Source of the DNA: Moraxella catarrhalis
GTDB lineage: Bacteria > Pseudomonadota > Gammaproteobacteria > Pseudomonadales > Moraxellaceae
Reading direction: 5' to 3'
DNA: 52,280 nucleotides
Assembly: GCF_001632285.1 (NCBI RefSeq)
Contig: NZ_LWAH01000014.1
Coordinates: 166,570 to 218,849, forward strand
Made by a program: the position numbers and the translations under genes. Below are positions 19,740 to 28,912 of this stretch, in pieces. Positions within the stretch are counted from its first letter, which is position 1. Each line of letters opens with the position of its first letter. The notes beneath the pieces were generated by a model that had not been told where the DNA came from, did no database searches, and saw only the letters and a list, made by a program, of their open reading frames with translations.

Positions 19740-19880
19740 ATGCAAGTATTATCATCGCTGAAATCTGCTAAAAATCGTCATGAAGACTGCCAAATTGTTC
19801 GCCGTCGTGGTCGTACTTTTGTGATTTGTAAGTCAAATCCACGCTTTAAGGCTGTACAAGGCGGTAAAAAGAGAAAATAA
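19740..19880 (+). CDS. ykgO: Zinc-independent 50S ribosomal protein L36, type B
   Basis: A 46-residue small basic protein starting [20 protein letters not shown] and continuing [17 protein letters not shown]. This is the type B (C-minus) L36, which replaces the zinc-binding form when zinc is short. Compared with zinc-type L36, only two of the four ligands remain (C16 and C29); the first cysteine of the CxxC pair and the histidine are gone. ACGGAG lies upstream. Related paralogues are commonly repressed by Zur, but the repeat upstream is not a clear Zur site. Confidence 0.93.
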   Translation: MQVLSSLKSAKNRHEDCQIVRRRGRTFVICKSNPRFKAVQGGKKRK

Positions 19881-20014
19881 GCTAAATAACCCAATAATCA
19901 GCCTAAATCATTGATTTGATTAATTATTAGGTTGTGTTATTTTAGTAGATTTTGATGAACAGTATTAAATTAATACTGTTCATTTTATTTTGTGCGATTA
20001 TTTTTTGCCAACGA

Positions 20015-20788
20015 TTACCATTCTCTGCGAAATACCCAATCATTTTCATTGCTGACACTGGGGGCAAAATAATAACCATCGGTATCAAAATATTTTAAAT
20101 CTTCAACATCTTGAATCTGATGCTTAGCGGCATAATTGACCATCAGTCCGCGTGCTTTTTTGGCATAAAAGCTCACAACTTTATAACCATCATTTTTTGC
20201 ATCTTCAAAGCGAGGGGTAATGATACGCCCTTGAATTTGTTTGGGGTGAACAGCACCAAAATATTCTTGAGAGGCTAGATTAACCAAAATACCGTCTGAT
20301 TGCTTTAAATGCTGATTGATTTGATCAGTAATTTTATTGCCCCAAAATTGATAGAGATTATCTGCCTGCTTTGTCTGAAATTTAGTACCCATTTCCAGTC
20401 GATAGGGTAATATTAAATCCAGTGGCTTTAATAGACCATATAGCCCTGATAAAATACCCAATCTATCATCTAAATAATTAATTTGGTTTTCGTTGAGATG
20501 ATACGCATCCAAACCTGTATAGACATCGCCAGCAAATAAATAAATGGCAGGTTTGGCATTTTCATCAAAGGGATAAGCCCAGTGCTGATTGCGAATGACA
20601 TTAAGCTCGGCAATCTTGGCAGAGACGCCCATCAATTCTTGCAGGTCAATCACATCATAGTTTTTTAAAGTTTGCATTAGTTGAGCAGCTTGCTCAATGA
20701 ATCGAGGGCTGCTATAAACTGTATGAGATGGTAACGGAACAGCAGTCTTTTCATCTAAATTTTTGGCAGGAGATAATAAAAAAAACAT
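20015..20788 (-). CDS. yaaA: Peroxide stress protein YaaA (DUF328)
   Basis: The 257-residue protein has the family opening MFFLLSPAKNLDEKT, then GDVYTGLDA, LRILSGLYG-like DRLGILSGLYGLLKPLDLILPYRLEMG (in two parts), NLASQEYF and the ending FDTDGYYFAP. YaaA lowers free iron during peroxide stress in E. coli and binds DNA. It lies alone on the minus strand, with an AGAG ribosome site. katA, another peroxide defence gene, is in the same window but not linked. Confidence 0.95.
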   Translation of the reverse strand: MFFLLSPAKNLDEKTAVPLPSHTVYSSPRFIEQAAQLMQTLKNYDVIDLQELMGVSAKIAELNVIRNQHWAYPFDENAKPAIYLFAGDVYTGLDAYHLNENQINYLDDRLGILSGLYGLLKPLDLILPYRLEMGTKFQTKQADNLYQFWGNKITDQINQHLKQSDGILVNLASQEYFGAVHPKQIQGRIITPRFEDAKNDGYKVVSFYAKKARGLMVNYAAKHQIQDVEDLKYFDTDGYYFAPSVSNENDWVFRREW

Positions 20789-21005
20789 AATCGGCTCTTA
20801 TTTATGATTAAATTGTCTATGAACAAACTACCAAACCTATACCAAAAATGCAAATTTAAAAAACAAGATTTCATTTTTGGATATCCAAAAGGCAGGCATC
20901 GCCGATAAATCAGATGAAATTTTATTTGGCAATTTTACAAATTTTAGTATAATCAAAATGGCGTAGTTTTGTATCTTTGATTTTTATGATGAAAAAGGAA
21001 TGATG

Positions 21006-22073
21006 ATGACAATTGTGACGGATTTTTTAATGGTCCATGATAAGCGGCGTATTGCAATCATTACATTAAACCGACCTGATGCACTCAATGCGCTCAACTT
21101 GGAGATGGTGGCAGCCATTCAAGCGTGTTTAGATAAATGGGCAATTGATGACAGTGTGGCTGCGGTGTTGCTTTGTGGAGCAGCAGATAAAGCATTTTGT
21201 GCAGGTGGCGATATTCGTGGTTTATATCATGGCTATAATCCCAAGATTTTCCCAAATCCAACTGCCAAGGCGTTTTTTTCTACAGAATATGCCTTATGTA
21301 AACAAATAAAAAGTTATACAAAGCCTATCATCGTTTGGGCGGATGGTATTGTCATGGGTGGCGGTATGGGCTTGGCAGTCGCATCAAGTCATCGCATTGT
21401 CACGCAAACCACAATGATGGCAATGCCAGAGATTAGTATTGGGCTGTTTCCTGATGCTGGCGGTTCTTATTTTTTAAGGCATATGCCCAATAAGATCGGT
21501 TTATTTTTGGGTTTGACAGGTGCAAGAATTAACGGTACAGATGCACTTGCTTTAGGTGTGGCAGATTTTGGTATGGCAAGTGATGATTTTGATGTGTTAA
21601 TACAAGTGCTGACCACTGCCGATTGGTCAGACGATGCCACCAAAAATCATCAGATGCTCAATGCACTGCTTGGTCAGTTGCATCATAACCACACTCTACC
21701 AACAGGGTGGCTTTTGCCTCATCGTGATGAGATTGAGCGTATGATGCAGCAGGCGGGTGACTTGGCAGCATTTGATACACTTGCTAGATTGGGTTTTAAC
21801 ATTGAATATATTCAACAGGCATTTAAAACTTATATCGCTGGCTCACCGACATCGGCGGCGATTACATGGCATATGGCAAATCAAGTGGAGAATATGAGCT
21901 TTGATGAGGTGATGGATTTAGAATATATTGTTGCAATTCATTGCTCGCATAATGGCGAATTTGCTGAAGGTGTGCGTGCATTATTGATTGATAAAGATAA
22001 AAATCCGAAGTGGCAATATACGCCAGATAGCCTGCCTGATGGCTATATCAAAAGCCATTTTAAAGCTTGGTGA
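21006..22073 (+). CDS. Enoyl-CoA hydratase/3-hydroxyisobutyryl-CoA hydrolase family protein
   Basis: A 355-residue crotonase-fold enzyme. The oxyanion-hole motifs are CAGGDIRGLY (about 66-75) and GIVMGGGMGLAVASSHRIVT (in two parts, about 113-132), and the substrate loop is PEISIGLFPDAGGSYFL. The length (about 355), the GGD motif and the C-terminal helical extension fit 3-hydroxyisobutyryl-CoA hydrolase of valine breakdown better than ordinary enoyl-CoA hydratases (about 260). Three in-frame ATGs lie at 21000, 21003 and 21006. The third has AAGGA six bases upstream and is preferred. No other valine degradation genes are nearby, so the substrate is not certain. Confidence 0.85.
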   Translation: MTIVTDFLMVHDKRRIAIITLNRPDALNALNLEMVAAIQACLDKWAIDDSVAAVLLCGAADKAFCAGGDIRGLYHGYNPKIFPNPTAKAFFSTEYALCKQIKSYTKPIIVWADGIVMGGGMGLAVASSHRIVTQTTMMAMPEISIGLFPDAGGSYFLRHMPNKIGLFLGLTGARINGTDALALGVADFGMASDDFDVLIQVLTTADWSDDATKNHQMLNALLGQLHHNHTLPTGWLLPHRDEIERMMQQAGDLAAFDTLARLGFNIEYIQQAFKTYIAGSPTSAAITWHMANQVENMSFDEVMDLEYIVAIHCSHNGEFAEGVRALLIDKDKNPKWQYTPDSLPDGYIKSHFKAW

Positions 22074-22094
22074 AAGCCGTATTTGTCTTAGGCA

Positions 22095-22145
22095 ACCTAC
22101 CTTTGATGGCTGTGATAAGATAATATTAAGCCATCAAAGGCAGGT
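22095..22145. terminator. Convergent hairpin between crotonase-family and rhomboid genes
   Basis: The 17-base arms 22095-22111 and 22129-22145 pair fully, with one G-U. It lies between two genes that end towards each other and may serve both. No T tract follows on either side. Confidence 0.55.
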
Positions 22146-22164
22146 ATGCTCCCACTTAACTCAA

Positions 22165-22785
22165 TTATAATGATGGATTTAGCAGACGATGAAGAAAGTG
22201 AACAATCAGATTTGGTTCAATGGCAATTGTCGCTACTACGCCAAAGACTGCACCAAAAAGATGTGCTGAGTGGTTGATATTTCCGCCATCTCGGCGGTCA
22301 GCCCAAATACTATAAGCCACATAAGCAATCGCAAATACAATCGCAGGAATGGGTAGGACGGCAAATAAATACAGCGTATTCCAAGGGGCGAATAAAATAT
22401 AAGCAAATAAAACAGCACTGACCGCACCTGATGCACCTAAGCTTGAATAGTAAGTATTGTTTTTATTGCGTGCATAAGTAGGTAGCATCGCAATAATAAT
22501 CGCCAAAATATAAAAACCCACAAAGCCCAAATTGCCAAATTTATCAATATAAAACCGTTCAATCACACGACCAAAAAAGTACAGCGTAAACATATTAAAC
22601 AGTAAATGCATGCCATTGGCGTGGATAAATCCATGAGTAAGCAAGCGGTCATATTGACCTTTATTGACGGCAGGTGGATAAAAAATCAATCGCTCAAGCA
22701 AAGGTCTAGATTGCCATGCGGCGATACTGATGATGACAGTAATGATAATAATGACAGTTGTGTGATTCATGATATGTGTTTGCAT
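22165..22785 (-). CDS. Rhomboid-family intramembrane serine protease
   Basis: A 206-residue six-segment membrane protein that cuts transmembrane substrates inside the bilayer. The catalytic serine is S119 in LGASGAVSA and the histidine is H175 in NHSAHLFGAVFG. The oxyanion residues are in HLLFNMFTLYFFGR (H60, N64). A cytoplasmic GlpG-type N-domain is missing, so it is the minimal form. The start may be either M1 or M6. No substrate is suggested by the neighbours. Confidence 0.92.
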   Translation of the reverse strand: MQTHIMNHTTVIIIITVIISIAAWQSRPLLERLIFYPPAVNKGQYDRLLTHGFIHANGMHLLFNMFTLYFFGRVIERFYIDKFGNLGFVGFYILAIIIAMLPTYARNKNNTYYSSLGASGAVSAVLFAYILFAPWNTLYLFAVLPIPAIVFAIAYVAYSIWADRRDGGNINHSAHLFGAVFGVVATIAIEPNLIVHFLHRLLNPSL

Positions 22786-23156
22786 TGATTGATAAATACA
22801 CGCTTAGTCTAGCAGATTTTTGGTAAAATGCTTAGCCTTTGTACGATTTTATGGCTAATTTTAATAACAAGTGAATAAAAACTACCAACTTTTTGGTAAA
22901 TTTGATTTTAAGTATAAGTGGTTCATGTAATTTATATGCCAAAAAGTATGTGCATAAAATCAATCAAATGGTTTATCTGTCAATTTGATGAGTGGGTATT
23001 GAGGGTTTTTGCTTCATGATTAAAATCATTGAGAATTAATTACTATCATAATTACTATAATATTACAGATATGTAAATAAAAAACCATTCATCATTTACT
23101 TTTGTAATTGCTTAATTTTTTTTGAGCGAATAAAAGGCGGTTTTGTTTATCAATTG
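22786..23156. other. Long intergenic region upstream of the OmpA-domain gene
   Basis: About 370 very AT-rich bases with no supported gene. Several short ATG-stop frames occur but none has a ribosome site or protein-like composition. The promoter lies to its right. Confidence 0.5.
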
Positions 23157-23185
23157 TTGCCAGCGCTTTTAAGTTGCCATAAAAT
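23157..23185 (+). promoter_or_regulatory. Promoter of the OmpA-domain gene
   Basis: TTGCCA (23157-23162), 17 bases, TAAAAT (23180-23185). Transcription would start near 23192 and give a leader of about 115 bases containing a terminator-like hairpin. Confidence 0.55.
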
Positions 23186-23205
23186 CAGTCACAATAGCGT
23201 TATAA

Positions 23206-23237
23206 AACAAGTGGCTTCAAGCAACTTGTTGTTTTTC
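23206..23237 (+). terminator. Terminator-like hairpin in the leader of the OmpA-domain gene
   Basis: AACAAGT (23206-23212) pairs with ACTTGTT (23224-23230), with an inner GC pair, and is followed by GTTTTTCTT. It sits between the promoter and the gene, so it could act as an attenuator. Confidence 0.5.
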
Positions 23238-23307
23238 TTAAGGACGGCATCGGCATTTTGCTGATGGATAATGAAATTTAAATTTAAAATGACCTATGGA
23301 GTGACTT

Positions 23308-24963
23308 ATGAGCTTAATTAATAAATTAAATGAACGCATTACGCCGCATGTCTTAACTTCGATTAAAAATCAAGATGGCGATAATGCTGATAAATCTAAT
23401 TTGTTAACCGCATTTTATACCATTTTTGCAGGACGCTTGAGTAATGAAGATGTGTATCAGCGTGCCAATGCTTTGCCTGATAATGAGCTTGAGCATGGGC
23501 ATCATCTGCTCAATGTTGCTTTTAGTGATGTTTCAACTGGTGAAGATCAGATTGCTTCTTTGAGTAATCAATTAGCCGATGAATATCATGTTTCGCCAGT
23601 AACGGCACGCACCGCAATCGCAACGGCAGCACCTTTGGCTTTGGCACGCATTAAAGAGCAAGCAGGTGCATTATCTGTACCGTCTTTTATTCGTACTCAA
23701 TTGGCTAAAGAAGAAAACCGTTTGCCAACTTGGGCGCATACTTTATTGCCAGCAGGGCTATTTGCAACCGCTGCCACAACCACCGCCGAGCCTGTAACGA
23801 CAGCCTCTGCTGTTGTGAAAGAGCCTGTCAAACCAAGTGTTGTGACAGAACCAGTTCATCCAGCTGCGGCTACCACCCCAGTCAAAACACCAACTGCCCA
23901 GCATTACGAAAACAAAGAAAAAAGTCCTTTTCTAAAAACGATTCTACCGATTATTGGATTGATTATTTTTGCAGGCTTGGCATGGCTTTTGTTAAGAGCA
24001 TGTCAAGACAAACCAACACCTGTTGCGGCACCTGTTGCGACAGATACAGCACCTGTGGTAGCGGATAATGCTGTACAGGCAGACCCAACACAAACAGGTG
24101 TTGCCCAAGCACCTGTAACGCTTAGCTTGTCTGTTGATGAAACGGGTCAAGCGTTGTACTCGCACCGTGCTCAGGTTGGTAGTGAAGAGCTTGCAGGTCA
24201 TATCCGTGCAGCTATTGCTCAAGTCTTTGGCGTACAAGATTTAACCATTCAAAATACCAATGTACATACCGCTACGATGCCAGCGGCAGAATACTTACCA
24301 GCAATTTTGGGTTTGATGAAAGGTGTACCAAATTCAAGCGTTGTGATTCATGATCATACGGTACGCTTTAATGCAACCACGCCAGAAGATGTAGCAAAAC
24401 TGGTAGAGGGTGCTAAAAATATTCTACCCGCTGATTTTACTGTAGAAGCAGAACCTGAACTTGATATTAATACTGCGGTTGCCGATAGTATTGAAACAGC
24501 GCGTGTTGCTATTGTTGCTTTGGGTGATACGGTTGAAGAAAATGAGATGGATATTTTAATCAATGCATTAAATACCCAAATCATTAACTTTGCTTTAGAC
24601 TCAACCGAAATTCCCCAAGAAAATAAAGAAATCTTGGATTTGGCTGCCGAAAAATTAAAGGCAGTGCCTGAAACAACTTTGCGTATCATTGGTCATACAG
24701 ACACTCAAGGCACGCATGAGTATAATCAAGATTTATCAGAATCTCGTGCTGCTGCTGTTAAAGAGTATTTGGTATCAAAAGGTGTTGCTGCTGAACGCTT
24801 GAACACTCAAGGTGCAAGTTTTGATTATCCAGTTGCATCAAATGCTACCGAACAAGGTCGCTTCCAAAACCGTCGTATTGAGTTTGTACTTTTCCAAGAA
24901 GGTGAAGCAATTACTCAAGTCGGTCATGCTGAAGATGCACCAACACCTGTTGCACAAAACTGA
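23308..24963 (+). CDS. OmpA-domain envelope protein with inner-membrane anchor
   Basis: The 551-residue protein has three parts. Residues 1-140 form a soluble helical domain (somewhat like DUF937/YidB proteins). A Pro/Thr/Ala-rich linker leads to one membrane segment at 209-229 (TILPIIGLIIFAGLAWLLL). Outside it is a segment with two BON-like repeats (about 270-400), then a C-terminal OmpA peptidoglycan-binding domain (about 425-535). The OmpA marks are IIGHTDTQGTHEYNQDLSESRA and FQNRRIEFVLF. There is no signal peptide; the N-domain should lie in the cytoplasm and the OmpA domain in the periplasm, tying the inner membrane to the cell wall. Start ATG 23308 has GGAG upstream. The exact role is unknown. 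Confidence 0.85.
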   Translation: MSLINKLNERITPHVLTSIKNQDGDNADKSNLLTAFYTIFAGRLSNEDVYQRANALPDNELEHGHHLLNVAFSDVSTGEDQIASLSNQLADEYHVSPVTARTAIATAAPLALARIKEQAGALSVPSFIRTQLAKEENRLPTWAHTLLPAGLFATAATTTAEPVTTASAVVKEPVKPSVVTEPVHPAAATTPVKTPTAQHYENKEKSPFLKTILPIIGLIIFAGLAWLLLRACQDKPTPVAAPVATDTAPVVADNAVQADPTQTGVAQAPVTLSLSVDETGQALYSHRAQVGSEELAGHIRAAIAQVFGVQDLTIQNTNVHTATMPAAEYLPAILGLMKGVPNSSVVIHDHTVRFNATTPEDVAKLVEGAKNILPADFTVEAEPELDINTAVADSIETARVAIVALGDTVEENEMDILINALNTQIINFALDSTEIPQENKEILDLAAEKLKAVPETTLRIIGHTDTQGTHEYNQDLSESRAAAVKEYLVSKGVAAERLNTQGASFDYPVASNATEQGRFQNRRIEFVLFQEGEAITQVGHAEDAPTPVAQN

Positions 24964-25060
24964 TCATTTTGTTATTGGTTATGAGTTTTAGATTGGGCCA
25001 AATGAATGATAATATACCAATCTTACAAGTACTTTTAATAACCAAAACCAACCGTAATCA

Positions 25061-25109
25061 ACCCAAGAACCAAATTACCCATCGGTCATTTGGTTCTTGG
25101 GTAGTTTTT
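25061..25109 (+). terminator. Terminator after OmpA-domain gene
   Basis: ACCCAAGAACCAAAT (25061-25075) pairs perfectly with ATTTGGTTCTTGGGT (25088-25102) and is followed by AGTTTTTA. Very stable. Confidence 0.88.
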
Positions 25110-25224
25110 ATTGGCTCTCAATATATGATGTAGACCAATTTGACCCAAAATAGATCAGAGTTTGGGTCTTGGATTTGCGACCATATCGTATAACTGACAT
25201 ATCTTGAACACAAAAAAGCATAAA

Positions 25225-25977
25225 ATGACAAAATTGGTATTATTCAATAAGCCTTACGGCGTGCACAGCCAGTTTAAAAAAGATCATGACGGCATGATCA
25301 CTTTAGCGGATTTTATTGATGATAAAACGATGCGTGTGGCAGGAAGATTAGATAAAGATTCAGAAGGGCTATTATTATTGACTGATAATGGTAGGCTCAA
25401 TCACGCCATCACAACGCCACCAACTGCCAAAAATGCCAAAGATAAGTATACAAAATGTGCCAAGACTTATTTGGTGCAAGTAGAAAATATTGCAACAAAC
25501 GTACAAATACAGGCATTGGAACAAGGTGTGATGCTAAAAGATGGGAAAACTTTACCCGCCAAAGTACAAAAACTTGATGAAAACGAACTACCGATTCGTT
25601 TATGGCAGCGAAATCCACCAGTCCGCCAGCGAGTAAATATCCCAACCACATGGCTTAAGATAACCATTGTTGAAGGTAAAAATCGACAAATACGCCGCAT
25701 GGTTGCCCATGTTGGTTTGCCCTGCCTAAGGTTAATCCGATCACAAATAGGCATTTGGCAACTGAATGGCTTGGCAGTGGGTGAAAGCCGAGTTTTACAG
25801 TTAGACCAGCAAACATTACTTAAATTGGGTCTGTCAGCTCAGCCAACACCCAAGCAAAATAAGCCAACCAACTTGATATCAAGCAACACAAAGGGAGCGG
25901 TCAATCCAAAATCTGGTAAAATTCATTTGTTAAAAAAACCATCTTGGCGTGTCCGCCCACCTAAGTTTCGTGCTTAA
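25225..25977 (+). CDS. rluE: 23S rRNA pseudouridine synthase RluE family
   Basis: A 250-residue RsuA-branch pseudouridine synthase, expected to modify U2457 of 23S rRNA by analogy to RluE. It opens KLVLFNKPYGVHSQF, has the catalytic aspartate in VAGRLDKDSEGLLLLT, and ends its core with EGKNRQIRRMVAHVGLPCLRLIRSQIG (in two motifs). It lacks an S4 domain, like RluE. The last 45 residues form a basic Lys/Arg-rich tail. The ATG at 25225 is chosen over a TTG seven codons upstream because it gives the family start. The gene ends 11 bases before the convergent M61 peptidase stop. Confidence 0.9.
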   Translation: MTKLVLFNKPYGVHSQFKKDHDGMITLADFIDDKTMRVAGRLDKDSEGLLLLTDNGRLNHAITTPPTAKNAKDKYTKCAKTYLVQVENIATNVQIQALEQGVMLKDGKTLPAKVQKLDENELPIRLWQRNPPVRQRVNIPTTWLKITIVEGKNRQIRRMVAHVGLPCLRLIRSQIGIWQLNGLAVGESRVLQLDQQTLLKLGLSAQPTPKQNKPTNLISSNTKGAVNPKSGKIHLLKKPSWRVRPPKFRA

Positions 25978-25988
25978 TAGTTATTAGC

Positions 25989-27785
25989 TCAACTTGTTAA
26001 ATCAGCAAAATTCAGCCATAAACCGCCATCACCTTCAAGTTTAACTGTTTGGTGTATGGTTTTTTGGTTGTTAATGGTAAATGACAACAGTTCATCTCGC
26101 CGAAACGCGTGTACGGTTAATGGCGAGCCTGTGGTATTTTGATGCTTAACCAGCCGATTGAGCAATGCTGATGTTGCTTTTAGCCCATCAATTGCAATGA
26201 TGGTATCATCATAAGATAGTCCCGCATGGCTTGCAGCAGATTGACGGCTGACATGAGTGATGGTCAGTCCATGGGCATGTTCATTAAAGCTTATGCCCCA
26301 TGTTTTATGTTTATCCTGAAACTTAGCTTGAATGGCAAATTTTGTAAAATAATCAGTCAATGGTAATGGATCGACACCAATGACATAGCGATGATAAAAA
26401 TCTTGCCAAGCTTCTTGCCCCATCATTTGAGCGATGATCTCGCCTAGAATCTGGGTGGTCAGCCCAAAGGGTTGGTTATTTGTTTTTATATAACAGGCTT
26501 TGATGACATCAAACAGACGATATTTGCCGTCTGTTTTATCCATCAGCATCATATCAAGCAATAAGGCAACCAATGCACCTTTATTATAGTAACTGATGCC
26601 TTGATTGTTGGTATTTTCATCGGTACGATATAGCTTAATCCAAGCATCAAAACTGGATTCTGCTACGCTTTGATGTAACAAGCCTTCTGTTTGTTGATAG
26701 CGATTAATTTGTGCCGTAATGAGTTTTAAATAGCTGGATTTATCAATCACACCTGAGACTAAAAGCATTAAATCATCAATGTAGGAAGTGAAGCCCTCAA
26801 ATACCCATAAAAGTGGCGTATAAGCCTCTTCGGTGAGTGTATTGTTCATCATCACATCAGGCTTGACTGTTTTTACCCACCATGCGTGAAAATATTCATG
26901 GCTACATAGCCCAAGAAAGCGTTGATAATGCTCATTTGGGATTTGGGGTTCGTCAAAAGCAGGCATATCGCCACGAGGACTGATTAAAGCTGTTGAATTG
27001 ATGTGCTCAAGTCCACCATAGTCTTTATCTGTTACCATGGTCATAAAAGTGTAATCTACAAAGGGAGCATCGCCCAGCCAATTGACATAGCTTTGGCAAA
27101 TTTTGGTTAAATCAGCCTTTAGGCGATGCAAGTTGCCATGATGGCGACCTGCCAAAAAAAATCGGTGTGGCAGGCAAGTTTTTTTATCTTTGATAATCTC
27201 AAAGCTGATTTCATCTTGGTTGCCAATTTCAAAGGGAAAGTCAAAATACTCAAAAGCTGCCAAGCCATTAAAACGATATTCAAGCCCATCACTCGTGCTG
27301 GTTTGCTCAAATTTTAAGCCACAAGCAATTGTGCATTTCAGATGGTTTGCCAAAAATGTCTTTGGTACAAACAGTGTGATATTAGCTTGAGTCTGTTTAT
27401 TTGCCTCTGGAAGTAATAATAATGAGGTAAAATTTCCAAAAATACGCGTAGCATCAACGAATGCTGTACGCACTGATAGATCTCGGCAGTACACTTCATA
27501 GTGTATGGTAATATCATCACCTTGCTTGGCATTTGGCAGTACGAATGTTTTTTTGTCAATTTTTTCGGCACGATGGCGTATTAGGCTATCACCGATTTGA
27601 TAATACACTGTGGTGATATTTTTACTAAATTCACGGATTAAGTAACTGCCTGCAATCCATGTTACCATAGAAAAAGCAGGAGTATCGCTTAACGCTGTGT
27701 GATGAATGCGTATATCGGCTAAATGTTCATTAAACCGCTCAAAACTGATGTGGTAATTTAGGCTCATTGTCTTTTTAAAACTCAT
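25989..27785 (-). CDS. M61-family metallopeptidase with PDZ domain
   Basis: A 598-residue cytoplasmic-type peptidase of the M61 (glycyl aminopeptidase) family. The zinc site is HEYFH (296-300), followed by AWWVKTVKPD. The third ligand is probably E330 in WVFEGFTSY. The N-terminal beta domain (1-200) is typical of the family. A PDZ domain lies at about 485-575 (GLTITHVSRQSAASHAGLSYDD). No signal peptide is seen. The family prefers N-terminal Gly or Ala. ATG 27785 or a second ATG at 27767 could be the start. Confidence 0.92.
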   Translation of the reverse strand: MSFKKTMSLNYHISFERFNEHLADIRIHHTALSDTPAFSMVTWIAGSYLIREFSKNITTVYYQIGDSLIRHRAEKIDKKTFVLPNAKQGDDITIHYEVYCRDLSVRTAFVDATRIFGNFTSLLLLPEANKQTQANITLFVPKTFLANHLKCTIACGLKFEQTSTSDGLEYRFNGLAAFEYFDFPFEIGNQDEISFEIIKDKKTCLPHRFFLAGRHHGNLHRLKADLTKICQSYVNWLGDAPFVDYTFMTMVTDKDYGGLEHINSTALISPRGDMPAFDEPQIPNEHYQRFLGLCSHEYFHAWWVKTVKPDVMMNNTLTEEAYTPLLWVFEGFTSYIDDLMLLVSGVIDKSSYLKLITAQINRYQQTEGLLHQSVAESSFDAWIKLYRTDENTNNQGISYYNKGALVALLLDMMLMDKTDGKYRLFDVIKACYIKTNNQPFGLTTQILGEIIAQMMGQEAWQDFYHRYVIGVDPLPLTDYFTKFAIQAKFQDKHKTWGISFNEHAHGLTITHVSRQSAASHAGLSYDDTIIAIDGLKATSALLNRLVKHQNTTGSPLTVHAFRRDELLSFTINNQKTIHQTVKLEGDGGLWLNFADLTS

Positions 27786-28168
27786 TGATGGATTAGAATT
27801 ACTGTGGATTTGACCATATGACTATTTAATTAATGGCTTAATTTAATGGCAATTTGCCAAGCTCATCATGTTAAGATGAGTTTGAAGGAATCATGGATTG
27901 TTTTTGGTATCAATCATTTTGGCAGTCATGACATTAAACAATGATTATATCAAAAAAAATTATATCAAAAAGATTATATCAAAAATGCCAAATAGATGAA
28001 ATGACTGATTTGGTACCATAAAATATCGTATTTTTAGAACTTTTTTATCAAGTATTGGATAAAAGGTGTTTTTTTGGCATATTTTTGCTACAATGGTAAT
28101 TAAAATTTGTCATTTGACAGCTTTGGCACCCGCCTAAGCGATGGCAATTTGTTTATCAGGAATTTCTT
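27786..28168. other. Divergent intergenic region, M61 peptidase/slyD
   Basis: 383 AT-rich bases without a gene. It contains three tandem copies of an ATTATATCAAAAA-type unit at 27943-27985 and T-rich runs. The slyD promoter should lie near 28080-28110 (TTTTTGCTACAATGG region). Confidence 0.55.
27943..27985. repeat. Three-copy short tandem repeat
   Basis: Units of (g/a)attatatcaaaaa begin at 27943, 27958 and 27972. The spacing is 15 then 14 bases. The repeat lies between divergent genes, so copy number could affect promoter spacing. Confidence 0.75.
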
Positions 28169-28657
28169 ATGACAACCATTAACAAAGATACTGTTGTACA
28201 ATTCAACTATACCTTAACCAATGCCGAAGGTGAGATTCTTGACCAATCACGAGATCAGCCATTGGTATATTTGCACGGGCATCATAACATTATCCCAGGG
28301 CTTGAAAAACAGATGATGGGTAAATCAGCAGGCGATACATTTAAAGTAACGATTGCCCCTGAAGATGCTTATGGCGAATATGTTCAAGAAGCAGTACAAG
28401 AAGTACCACGAGCCAATTTTCAGGGTGTGGATAACATTGAAGTGGGCATGCAATTTCAATCACAAACGGATGATGGTCATGTGATGCTTGTCACTGTTAA
28501 AGATGTGAATGATGAGATTGTTGTGGTTGATGGTAATCATCCTTTGGCAGGCGTTGAGCTGACTTTTGATGTTGAAATTGTTGAGGTTCGTGCGGCAACA
28601 GCTGATGAAATTGCCCATGGTCACGCACATGGTGCAGGCGGTCACCAACATTCATAA
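28169..28657 (+). CDS. slyD: FKBP-type peptidyl-prolyl isomerase SlyD
   Basis: A cytoplasmic isomerase and chaperone that also helps nickel delivery. The 162-residue protein has the FKBP fold interrupted by an insert-in-flap domain (about 75-125). The opening VVQFNYTLTNAEGEILDQS and LVYLHGHHNIIPGLEKQM are typical. The C-terminal tail is short and His-rich (HGHAHGAGGHQHS), a reduced form of the E. coli metal-binding tail. A strong terminator follows. Confidence 0.93.
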   Translation: MTTINKDTVVQFNYTLTNAEGEILDQSRDQPLVYLHGHHNIIPGLEKQMMGKSAGDTFKVTIAPEDAYGEYVQEAVQEVPRANFQGVDNIEVGMQFQSQTDDGHVMLVTVKDVNDEIVVVDGNHPLAGVELTFDVEIVEVRAATADEIAHGHAHGAGGHQHS

Positions 28658-28674
28658 CTTTAAGTTAGCCTGAC

Positions 28675-28705
28675 AAAAAACCCAAAGCATCATTTTGGGT
28701 TTTTT
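28675..28705 (+). terminator. slyD terminator
   Basis: AAAAAACCCAAA (28675-28686) pairs perfectly with TTTGGGTTTTTT (28694-28705), loop seven bases. Could work in both directions. Confidence 0.9.
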
Positions 28706-28912
28706 ATTTACCATCATTGTCATAATTATTTTACAAATATGATTAACCTTATAGTTAATAATCAAGCATCCAGTTTCGTCGCAGTATTTTATGCCTGAGT
28801 AAATTGGATTAAGTGAATTTTATTCATCTTCTTTAAAAAATATTTCGCTTTTATTTAGATTAAAAATACGGTTTAATATCTCATCTTTAAATTTTAGCCA
28901 AGAGGTAACAAC

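Noticed and set aside
28711..28912. SAM or other methionine riboswitch before mesX
   Set aside because: The 200-base leader is AT-rich with no recognisable conserved riboswitch core that I could identify by eye.
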